Shown piece after piece: positions 8,325 through 15,784 of a DNA stretch of 64,000 nucleotides. The position numbers and the translations under genes were made by a program. Under the pieces are notes generated by a model. That model saw only the letters and a program-made list of their open reading frames with translations. It ran no database searches and was not told the origin of the DNA. Positions within the stretch are counted from its first letter, which is position 1, and every line of letters starts with the position of its first letter. This stretch comes from Colwellia sp. 75C3 (GTDB taxonomy: Bacteria; Pseudomonadota; Gammaproteobacteria; Enterobacterales; Alteromonadaceae): NCBI RefSeq assembly GCF_002836255.1, contig NZ_PJAU01000055.1, positions 1 to 64,000 of the forward strand, in the 5' to 3' direction.

Positions 8325-8996
8325 TTAAAAATTAAATGTTCTAGCAACAGTAAGTAATAGGGTTGTGTCCCCGTATGTGTCTAAGTCTGTGCCTTCAATG
8401 CCTAAAGATAAATCAAATCCTTTTAAGTTATATTGTGCAGTTATTCGCCAATGTATATAGTCTTTATCATTAGCCTCCCATGACCATTTATCTTCGTCAA
8501 GGCTTGACGATATGTCGGCTCCAGCAATAATCGACAGATTATCAGATACTGGGAATGTTTGTGTAACCATAGCTATTACATGTCCAGCCCCAGTACCAAA
8601 ATAATCCCATGCATACCAAAAATTCAAGTTTGTATTGCCATAGTTAAACTTTGTCCAAGCTTCAGCGTAATTGTAATCAGAGCTAATATCTGCGCCATGA
8701 TAGGTATACTGAGCTACTCCAGCATCTAAATTTATACTGGATGTTAATGCGGTGTAATAACCGACATATGCATCAGCTTCAAGGTTAGTACCTTCACCAA
8801 ATTTAACATTTGACCCCCAAGCACCAACATACATACCATTGTCGCCAGCCCAATCAATACTAACTTGTAAGGCCGGCTTTTCATTTGTTTGGCTAACGCC
8901 ATTGAATAAATAGTCACTAACACCTGATACTGTGCTTGATGTAGCAGCCCAAGCACTTGAGCTAAAAAATAGTATTATAATAAAAAAATATTTCAT
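8325..8996 (-). CDS. TorF-family (TIGR02001 / Gcw_chp) putative outer-membrane porin
   Basis: The 223-residue protein has a signal peptide (MKYFFIIILFFSSSAWA) and alternating beta strands. It ends in ...VARTFNF with a terminal aromatic residue, as expected of an outer-membrane barrel. The opening of the mature part, STVSGVSDYLFNGVSQTNEKPALQ, is the recognisable signature of the TIGR02001/Gcw_chp family, now called TorF-like porins. These are often found beside nutrient-binding proteins or sensory genes. The solute-binding protein gene follows immediately, which suggests coupled outer-membrane entry and periplasmic capture of the same compound. Confidence 0.8.
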   Translation of the reverse strand: MKYFFIIILFFSSSAWAATSSTVSGVSDYLFNGVSQTNEKPALQVSIDWAGDNGMYVGAWGSNVKFGEGTNLEADAYVGYYTALTSSINLDAGVAQYTYHGADISSDYNYAEAWTKFNYGNTNLNFWYAWDYFGTGAGHVIAMVTQTFPVSDNLSIIAGADISSSLDEDKWSWEANDKDYIHWRITAQYNLKGFDLSLGIEGTDLDTYGDTTLLLTVARTFNF

Positions 8997-9161
8997 CTAT
9001 CCTCCCTATTAAAAATTAATAATAACCTGTGTTCTTAATAAGTTATTAGTCTTCAAACATCGGATTGCTTTTAATACATCGCAAAACAATATTTATAATC
9101 TCAGCATAGACCAATAGCAGGAATTAATAAAAAATTTGGTAAAATATAAGGTTAGGGGCGG

Positions 9162-9189
9162 TTGACGTATTAAAAATTAGAGCTATATT
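9162..9189 (+). promoter_or_regulatory. Possible sigma-70 promoter upstream of the chemotaxis receptor
   Basis: TTGACG (9162-9167) and TATATT (9184-9189) are separated by 16 bases. The pair lies within the 417-base gap 8997-9413 between the porin and receptor genes, about 225 bases before the receptor start. In such AT-rich DNA chance matches are common. Nothing else was recognised in this gap. Confidence 0.3.
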
Positions 9190-9413
9190 AATATTAACTG
9201 CATAACTTTAGGAATAGATGAAGATTAACAAGTGATTGTTATTTTATTTATTTTTCATTAGATATGATGATAGTGTGTGATAAGTCATTAACTGCGTACA
9301 GCCATCACTAAAGTTGTAAGCTAGGCAAAAGACTATATATGCTATGCGCTATATCTATTCGCTAGAAAGAAGTTACCTCTGATTCTATTTTCTGCTATTA
9401 ATAAAGGTTAAAA

Positions 9414-10907
9414 ATGAAAGTAACCAAGTCCATCTCTTTTAAACTTATTCTGTCAGCTCTTCTTATAGTCACTATTTTAGTATCAACCTTTGGCATTTAT
9501 AGTTATATCTCACAAAGTAATCATTTAAAGCTGAAACAAGAAAATCATCTGCTTTTAGTTGAATCTAGACTTAAATTGAACTTACCTGCATCGATTTGGA
9601 ATTACGAAGAAGAACAGATAAAGGGAATTTTAAACTCAGAACAACAATCCGATGATATATCGTTAATAACCCTTGTCAATGAATCAGGTGAAGTGACAGC
9701 TAAATCAAAAGGGAAAATAGAAAGCGAATTCAAAAGTTTTAAGTTACATTTTGTTGAAGATGGTAAGCCGAATGAACTTGGCACTGTTCATTTATATATT
9801 AGCAACGCACCCATTGAATCAGAGCTTTCCGCTTTAGCAATTACAGCCATTGTCAAAGGTGTTTTACTCGCAGTGTTTCTAGTTTTATTTTTATTTATAA
9901 TATTTTCAAAATTAGTTACCTCTCCACTTTCTGAGGTTGCCGATGCATTAGAGAATATTGCTCGTGGTGAGGGCGATTTGACCCAAAGAATACGAGTTAA
10001 ACGCGATGACGAAATAGGAAAAGTGTCAGACTCTTTTAATCATTTTGCAGAGAAAATTCAGTCTTTAGTACAATCCATTCAAACTTCCGTCCAACATACG
10101 AGTAATGTTTCTAGTCAAGTGTGTAGTGCCTCAGAAGCTAGCAAAGGTCATTTGCAAAATCAACAACTGGAAACTGACCAGGTAGCAGCAGCAATCACGC
10201 AAATGTCATCTTCAGCGAAAGAGATTGCAGGTAATGTCCAATCTACCGCTAGTGCAGCAGATATGGCAAGTAATAATGCTAAAGAAGTATCGAGTATTAT
10301 CGTTGACTCAATTGACTCCATTAAAGAATTATCTCTACACCTAGATGAGGCTACTTCTGTTGTTGGATCTTTAGAAAAAGATGTTGATGGCATTGTATCT
10401 GTATTAGATGTTATTAGAGGAATAGCTGATCAAACAAACTTACTTGCTCTAAATGCTGCTATCGAAGCTGCGCGAGCTGGTGAACAGGGGCGAGGATTTG
10501 CAGTAGTTGCTGATGAAGTTAGAGCCTTAGCCAGTAGAACCCAAGAGAGCACCTCTGAAATACAAAAAACGATTGAGAAGTTACAACTAGGCGCCAAATC
10601 AGCAGTTAAAGTTATGGAAAAAAGTCAACTAAAAAGTCAGGAGTCCGTTAAGGGGGCTGAAAGTTCTGGTGAATCAATTAATAGCATTTTAACTTCAACA
10701 GTAGAAATTAATGACATGGCTTCTCATATTGAGTCCGCTGTTAATGAACAAAGTACGGTTGCAGAAGAGTTAAATGAAAATATTAATAGAATTGTTAGCT
10801 CTGGTCATAGTAGTTTAGAGCAATTAGAAGAAATGACGCAGCACTCTCGATCCCTACAAGACAATGCCGATGAATTAAGTGCATTAGCCCAACAATTTAA
10901 AGCTTAA
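9414..10907 (+). CDS. Methyl-accepting chemotaxis protein
   Basis: The 497-residue receptor has a first membrane span at about residues 12-31, a short periplasmic sensing domain of about 110 residues, and a second span at about 142-165. A HAMP domain follows (about 167-220, with [23 protein letters not shown]), then the cytoplasmic coiled-coil signalling domain. The hairpin tip that contacts CheA/CheW is intact from residue 336 ([18 protein letters not shown], then [11 protein letters not shown]). It lacks an obvious CheR-docking pentapeptide. An AAAGG ribosome site precedes the start. The sensory region is small and not of a type I can name. A binding-protein gene stands divergently nearby and could supply the ligand. 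Confidence 0.93.
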   Translation: MKVTKSISFKLILSALLIVTILVSTFGIYSYISQSNHLKLKQENHLLLVESRLKLNLPASIWNYEEEQIKGILNSEQQSDDISLITLVNESGEVTAKSKGKIESEFKSFKLHFVEDGKPNELGTVHLYISNAPIESELSALAITAIVKGVLLAVFLVLFLFIIFSKLVTSPLSEVADALENIARGEGDLTQRIRVKRDDEIGKVSDSFNHFAEKIQSLVQSIQTSVQHTSNVSSQVCSASEASKGHLQNQQLETDQVAAAITQMSSSAKEIAGNVQSTASAADMASNNAKEVSSIIVDSIDSIKELSLHLDEATSVVGSLEKDVDGIVSVLDVIRGIADQTNLLALNAAIEAARAGEQGRGFAVVADEVRALASRTQESTSEIQKTIEKLQLGAKSAVKVMEKSQLKSQESVKGAESSGESINSILTSTVEINDMASHIESAVNEQSTVAEELNENINRIVSSGHSSLEQLEEMTQHSRSLQDNADELSALAQQFKA

Positions 10908-10983
10908 ATAAACTTTGTCAGCATCACTTTCATATATTAATGAAAGGCTTTCGCTTAAGGTCAAATTTGCTACGCGAAGAGGA

Positions 10984-11014
10984 GAGGATCTTAATTACTC
11001 TAAGATCCTATTTT
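10984..11014 (+). terminator. Terminator after the chemotaxis receptor
   Basis: A 9-bp stem (aggatctta / taagatcct) with a 7-base loop is followed by ATTTT, about 75 bases after the stop codon. A weaker hairpin without a T run sits at 10927-10946. Confidence 0.6.
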
Positions 11015-11248
11015 GATTTAACAAATTAAAAGTGTGGCAAAGTGAAATTAGCCACATTTTTAGAGATAACAGTAAATATTTTATATGGCGTTATGTGCTC
11101 CAAACAGCCATAGAACCACTAAATTTTCAATGTACAAAAGTTAATGTAAAAAGATATTAATCGAATGTCCACTTTCGGTATTTTCGATCAAATTTGAGTT
11201 TTGATTTTTCAATATTTAAGATGAAATTTAGAACAACTTTATTATTTA

Positions 11249-11353
11249 ATGCAGGGCAGCTTTATCGGAGGAGGTGTCGCTTTGATTTTAAGTCTCTATT
11301 ACTGCTTTGTTGACTCTCAAGATGAAGGTAGTTCAACGTCTAATGAACACTAA
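11249..11353 (+). CDS. Possible 34-aa small ORF, perhaps only a gene remnant
   Basis: The frame reads MQGSFIGGGVALILSLYYCF, then VDSQDEGSSTSNEH and a stop. It has the look of a one-span peptide with a glycine-rich face and an acidic tail. No good ribosome site precedes it. The last 14 codons lie in a repeat whose second copy (13156-13245) keeps the same reading frame and tail (CQDEGSSTLNED). However, similarity continues past the stop codon, which argues for an old DNA repeat rather than selection on protein. Confidence 0.2.
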   Translation: MQGSFIGGGVALILSLYYCFVDSQDEGSSTSNEH

Positions 11354-11399
11354 ACACAGCTCAAATATCTATTGATGCTAAGGTCTTCTTTCGTATCAT
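11310..11399 (+). repeat. Decayed repeat, family C (3' half), copy A
   Basis: These ninety bases align without gaps to 13156-13245, with about 16 differences by eye. They include the shared blocks tcaagatgaaggtag, ctattgatg and tcgtatcat. They sit in the 748-base gap 10908-11655 between the chemotaxis receptor and the diguanylate cyclase. I see no convincing gene in the rest of that gap. Confidence 0.7.
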
Positions 11400-11655
11400 A
11401 CCTTCCATCTCATGAAGCTAACTTATACTAAAACCAACCTAATTCATCGGTTAAAACCACCCCGATTTATGCTCAGTTAGATACGGAAGATGACATTTCA
11501 TATTTTTAATAAAGCGACAGGTCTTTGCGCAGAGTGAAATGTTGGGCTTTATTGATCTAGTCTGCTTTTTATATTTTTTGTGAAAGAAATAATAGAATAA
11601 GCAGAAAAATCAGAATAACATTACTAATATAGATGAACGATAAGCTGAGGGATTA

Positions 11656-12951
11656 GTGAATAAAACTGAATTAGTCGAGATATTGAACCAACAGCCTTTT
11701 GGCATTGCAGAGTTTACCTCTTTGGAAGGGAACTATCTTTTCTTTAATGAACAGGAGCGTATCCTTAGAAGGTTATCCATCAATGAAATGCAATCTGTTT
11801 CTATATTTGATCTATTTGGAGAGGAAGATAGCGAAAAGCTGAGGGCTATTTTCAAGCAGTGCGCTGCATCTTCTACAGTTCAAGAGTATTTTTTAAAATA
11901 CCAGAGTAACGAACACACATTTCAAATGAGGTTTGTTAAAAGTGATAATGGAAATATTATTAGTTCACTTACTGATATTACCAATCTACATCAATTAGAA
12001 GAGTTGCAATTAGCAGATAAGGAAAGTATTAAATGTTTGAGTGATGCGGTTACAGGAGCAAACATTGGCTGTTGGGATTATTACCCTCAAGAAGATCGCA
12101 TTATTGCAAATAAAACATGGGTAACTCAAAAAAAATACAAAGATGAAGACTTCAGGATAAATAATGACATCTTCTCAGATGTCATTGATGGACTCACAAA
12201 GTGGGCATCTATTGTTCATCCCGATGATCTGGAAGCAACAAGTAAACTTATTGAAAAGCACTTACATGGCGAGACTGATGTTTACGATGCTAAGTTTCGC
12301 ATGATGTGTGGGGATGGTCAGTGGAGATGGTTTCACGATATTGGCAGAGTCTTTCTACGTGATGAAAATGGTACAGCTATTCGAATGAATGGGATTCATA
12401 TTGATATCACAGAATTCAAGAAACTTGAGACGGATATTACAAAATTATCTATAACTGATTCATTAACTGGTCTATTAAACCGAAGGAAGTTTGAATTCCT
12501 TTTTAACAACACCAAAACCGAATCGAGAAAAAGTAAAGAATTATGTTGTTTTTTATTTATAGATATCGATTTATTTAAAAAATATAACGATATCTATGGT
12601 CATCAAGAAGGTGACAAAGCATTAAAAATGGTTGGTGAGGTAATCAGAAATACTGCTCATAGGAGTGAAGACTACTGTTTTCGATTGGGGGGGGAAGAAT
12701 TTGGTGTGGTTTTCAATTCTGGAGATATGCAAGCAGCAATTACTTTTTCAAAGCTAATCAAAAATAATATTGAGAGTCTAAGAATACCCCATGTAAAAAA
12801 TACAGCAAGTAAGTACCTAACTGCTTCTATGGGACTTTATTGTAATAAACATGATGAGAAAATAGATATAAACCAAGTATATAAACGTGCAGATGAGTTG
12901 TTATACAAAGCTAAAGAAGCGGGTCGGAATATGCTGAAAGTAGATAATTGA
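11656..12951 (+). CDS. PAS-PAS-GGDEF diguanylate cyclase
   Basis: The gene starts at a GTG with GAGGG six bases upstream. The 431-residue protein is soluble. It has an N-terminal PAS-like domain (about 1-113), a second PAS with PAC segment of the PAS_3 type (about 125-255, with WASIVHPDDLEATSKLIE and RWFHDIGRVFLRDENG), and a C-terminal GGDEF domain (about 265-428). The active-site loop is GGEEF at residues 345-349. The inhibitory c-di-GMP site RSED (336-339) sits exactly five residues before it. It should therefore make cyclic di-GMP from two GTP with product feedback. The PAS domains would bind a cofactor or small ligand. The glycine codons of the active site lie in a run of eight G at 12687-12694. 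It stands alone. Confidence 0.92.
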   Translation: MNKTELVEILNQQPFGIAEFTSLEGNYLFFNEQERILRRLSINEMQSVSIFDLFGEEDSEKLRAIFKQCAASSTVQEYFLKYQSNEHTFQMRFVKSDNGNIISSLTDITNLHQLEELQLADKESIKCLSDAVTGANIGCWDYYPQEDRIIANKTWVTQKKYKDEDFRINNDIFSDVIDGLTKWASIVHPDDLEATSKLIEKHLHGETDVYDAKFRMMCGDGQWRWFHDIGRVFLRDENGTAIRMNGIHIDITEFKKLETDITKLSITDSLTGLLNRRKFEFLFNNTKTESRKSKELCCFLFIDIDLFKKYNDIYGHQEGDKALKMVGEVIRNTAHRSEDYCFRLGGEEFGVVFNSGDMQAAITFSKLIKNNIESLRIPHVKNTASKYLTASMGLYCNKHDEKIDINQVYKRADELLYKAKEAGRNMLKVDN

Positions 12952-13042
12952 TCTCTGTATTGTAATCTCATAATTTAAGGTTAAAGTTCAGATCATACAA
13001 CTGATATTTATTTCATACTTTTATCATGGTTTAGAACACAAA

Positions 13043-13245
13043 ACGTCCGCTACTTTAGCGATCAGTTGAGCTAAAGAGCAACCAAAAGCTAATGTCTCCA
13101 ATATACAAAGTTAGTATTAACTGTTTGATGAAGAACGACCGCTGTGGTGGCATTATTGACTGTCAAGATGAAGGTAGCTCAACACTTAATGAAGACTAAA
13201 AATAGCTCAGAAAACTATTGATGTTAATGTCGGCTATCGTATCAT
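13043..13245 (+). repeat. Decayed repeat, family C (most complete copy, B)
   Basis: The first part (gtccgctactttagcgatcag, gttgagctaaagagcaacc, agctaatgtc; 13043-13096) matches 7194-7260 inverted and 14474-14533. The second part (13156-13245) matches 11310-11399 without gaps. This is the only copy in the window that shows both halves, so it defines a repeat unit of about 200 bases. It fills part of the 634-base gap 12952-13585. No gene was recognised in the rest. Confidence 0.6.
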
Positions 13246-13585
13246 TGAAGAAAGCGTCCATGCCTTAAGTGAAAGTTAAATATCTGTTGCTTCATAAAAC
13301 TCAAGCGCATCATCTATACCACGCATTCCTCTGTAGTAAAGTTAGCCTTAGCTAGTTGCAGATGACAGAAAAAATAAGTGTGCTTTGATATTGCTACCAA
13401 ATAATAGTATTTTTGAGCAATTGATTAGGTTTGTTATGAAAGATAGAGTGTAAAAGCAGTCCATATTTGCTAATAGTGTACTAAATTAAAAGAAGTAATA
13501 ATTATTCAACTAATTGATCTTTTAGGCAGAGGAGAGAAGTATTCAATATTGTCAAAATAGATATCCATTTTTTTCTAGCATCAAA

Positions 13586-14320
13586 GTGTACTGTACGATA
13601 CTTTTACTTTTTTATTCAGTAACTCTTTCAGTGTTTTCCAAACAACCTGATAAATTCACAATGGCCTTTGAGGTCAATCCTGAGGCCAATGTACGCTACA
13701 AGTTCTATGCATTACTCTACACAGAAGCTTTTAGCCGACTAGGTATTGAATTTAATTACACCATTTGTCCGCTAAAGCGTTGTTCTTACATGTCTAATTT
13801 AGGGCAAGTAGACGGCGAGCCACAAAGGATCTATAACTACCATGAAAGTTATCCTAACTTAATCAGAGTTGAAGAGCCTATAATGAGGACTCAAGTTGCT
13901 ATTTATTCCCTGAGCGAGCTAAAACGTTATGATAGTTGGGATAGTTTATCAGGTTTGCTTGAGCGTATTGACTATGTTCGAGGTGCAAAAAATACACAGT
14001 TACAATTAGAACATAGGGTTAATGGTAGCCAATTGTCTACAGTCACAACGACTTATCAAGGGATAATGAAATTAAAATTACGTAGAACAGACTTATTTAT
14101 TGACCTTAAAAGCCGCGTAGATGCCTTGTTATCGACTGAGAAGCTTAAAGGAGTAGATATTAAGCAAGTTGGTATATTAGATGAGCATAATTCATACCCA
14201 TTTATAAATAAAAAACATACCTCACTTGCACCTAAACTTGCAGATGTTTTATTTCAGCTAAAATCTGAGGGTGTATACGATAGGCTAAAATACCAAGCAT
14301 CATTAAAATCTGAATATTGA
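13586..14320 (+). CDS. Periplasmic solute-binding-like protein (family 3 fold)
   Basis: The product has about 244 residues. The hydrophobic opening YCTILLLFYSVTLSVFS followed by KQPDK reads as a signal peptide. The rest resembles small type-2 periplasmic binding proteins: FTMAFEVNPEANVRYKFYALL, a TICPLKRCSYMS segment with two cysteines, and a C-terminal LKSEGVYDRL helix typical of this fold. The start is uncertain. The GTG at 13586 has no ribosome site and gives a signal peptide without a positive head. A rare ATT at 13541, five bases after GAGGAGAG, would give a better signal peptide. No transport genes are adjacent. Confidence 0.65.
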   Translation: MYCTILLLFYSVTLSVFSKQPDKFTMAFEVNPEANVRYKFYALLYTEAFSRLGIEFNYTICPLKRCSYMSNLGQVDGEPQRIYNYHESYPNLIRVEEPIMRTQVAIYSLSELKRYDSWDSLSGLLERIDYVRGAKNTQLQLEHRVNGSQLSTVTTTYQGIMKLKLRRTDLFIDLKSRVDALLSTEKLKGVDIKQVGILDEHNSYPFINKKHTSLAPKLADVLFQLKSEGVYDRLKYQASLKSEY

Positions 14321-14473
14321 ACAAATTTACCTAATGCGGCCTGACCAGAACAAAACTAACATTAATAGTAATGTTTTTTTACAAAGCGTCTTTTTTATCG
14401 GACGGGCTGTCTATTATGTAGTAAACACCAACGGTAGCAAAGCAGCAAAATACACTCTAATTATAAAATCCTT

Positions 14474-14580
14474 AGGCGGCTATTGATTATCAGTTGATCT
14501 AAGAACAACTAGCAGATAATGTCAGCAAAGCTCAGCAAGAAGTCATAAAAACGAAATATTGAAATGTCAGCAATCGTATC
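14474..14580 (+). repeat. Decayed repeat, family C (copy with internal deletion)
   Basis: The first part (cggctattgattatcag, ttgatctaagaacaac, taatgtcagcaaagc) matches the minus strand of 7194-7260. After a shortened middle, the end aatgtcagcaatcgtatc matches the 3' end of copy B (aatgtcggctatcgtatc). It lies in the 564-base gap 14321-14884, whose remaining identifiable content is the TetR operator. Confidence 0.5.
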
Positions 14581-14837
14581 TAAGTGAACATAAATCGGCC
14601 TAATTTTGAGGGCTAATTTAGGTCAGTAATGTGGCTTGAGTTCAAATGCGGATGTACCTTCCTCAATATAATCTATTTTAGAGCAGATTAAACAACTCTC
14701 CATGTTTTACCTAAAATGCTAACAATAAGTGTCCGCATTAATATCGCCCCTTGAACCCTATTAGAATGGTCAAATAATGCGCCATGTACATTTGGGTTAC
14801 ATTTATATTGACAAGGTTTACAATGCAGTTCATTATG

Positions 14838-14864
14838 TGACGAAACGTCAGTGACGATTCGTCA
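14838..14864. promoter_or_regulatory. Tandem TetR-type operator upstream of the tetR gene
   Basis: Two 13-base palindromes, TGACGAAACGTCA (14838-14850) and TGACGATTCGTCA (14852-14864), stand one base apart. They end 20 bases before the regulator's ATG. The second is repeated exactly at 15719-15731 before the RND gene. This points to autoregulation by the TetR protein. Confidence 0.75.
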
Positions 14865-14884
14865 CAACTGTATGAGTTAACCTT

Positions 14885-15652
14885 ATGACACCACCTAAGC
14901 TACTTGATGAAACCGCACTTAAAGAAAGAGAGTTGTTAATAATCAACTCAGCTGTGCTGCTTATTCAGCAAAATGGCATTGAAAACCTCACCATGGATAA
15001 AGTGGTCGCTCAAGTACCTTTTTCAAAAGGCACTGTCTATAAACACTTTATTGGTAAAGAAGATTTACTCTTAGCCATTGGTAATTATTCCATTGAAGTT
15101 TTAGGCGATTTATTTTATCGCGCATACCAATTCAAAGGCTGTGCACGTTCACGTATGCTGTTATTAAACTTCTCTTATCTTATCTATGCGATTTTATATC
15201 CAGCACTTTTTCAATGTGTTATGTGTGCTAAATCGCCGAATGTAGCGGGAAAATCAAGTGAAAAACATATTCATGAGGGTGAACGGTTAGAAGTTAAGTT
15301 AATGACTTCCATTCACGGCATTGTAGAAGACGGTTTAAATGATAATAGCTTGGCACTTCCTATGAAAATGGATATACAGCAATTATGTTTTAGCAATTGG
15401 TCTATGGCTTATGGCGCTATTACCTTGCTTTCAGGTGAAGTGGAACAGTGTAGCGGGAGAACTAATCTCATTGTAGAGCGTGAACTGTTTAACCTAAGTA
15501 ATATGTTATTCGACGGTATGGGTTGGAAACCGCTAACGAAAGATAGTAGCCATTGTGCAGAATTACAAATCGCTTTAGCGGAATTATTTCCGCAAGAGTT
15601 AGCACAAATCAAGACAAAAGGGCGTGAACTAAACTTTGGTAGTTTTAGTTAG
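14885..15652 (+). CDS. TetR-family transcriptional regulator of the RND locus
   Basis: The 255-residue protein has an N-terminal TetR helix-turn-helix (about 15-62, with NLTMDKVVAQVPFSKGTVYKHF ending in GKEDLL). The larger helical C-terminal ligand domain carries several cysteines (CARSR, CVMCAKS). It is longer than the usual 190-220 residues. Its own promoter region carries two palindromic sites and the following RND gene carries a third, so it most likely represses both itself and the export operon until a ligand binds. The ligand is unknown, but such regulators of membrane exporters often sense fatty acyl or other amphipathic compounds. Confidence 0.9.
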   Translation: MTPPKLLDETALKERELLIINSAVLLIQQNGIENLTMDKVVAQVPFSKGTVYKHFIGKEDLLLAIGNYSIEVLGDLFYRAYQFKGCARSRMLLLNFSYLIYAILYPALFQCVMCAKSPNVAGKSSEKHIHEGERLEVKLMTSIHGIVEDGLNDNSLALPMKMDIQQLCFSNWSMAYGAITLLSGEVEQCSGRTNLIVERELFNLSNMLFDGMGWKPLTKDSSHCAELQIALAELFPQELAQIKTKGRELNFGSFS

Positions 15653-15683
15653 CCTCTTCTTAGTAAACCAGATAATAAAAGTG

Positions 15684-15707
15684 TGCGGTAATTAACCGCA
15701 TTTTTTT
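15684..15707 (+). terminator. Terminator after tetR
   Basis: The stem tgcggt / accgca with loop aatta is followed by seven T. It separates the regulator transcript from the RND operon, which has its own operator and promoter region just downstream. Confidence 0.75.
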
Positions 15708-15718
15708 GACAGATAAGG

Positions 15719-15731
15719 TGACGATTCGTCA
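15719..15731. promoter_or_regulatory. TetR-type operator before the RND gene
   Basis: TGACGATTCGTCA here is identical to the site at 14852-14864, and lies 54 bases before the RND start codon. Confidence 0.75.
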
Positions 15732-15784
15732 TCTAAAAGACTCTTCATTAATGAACATAAATTTATACTATAAGGAGATTAGCA

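Noticed and set aside
7030..14884. Degraded prophage or transposon in the sparse region
   Set aside because: No integrase, transposase, phage gene or attachment-site duplication is visible; the gaps contain only old repeats.
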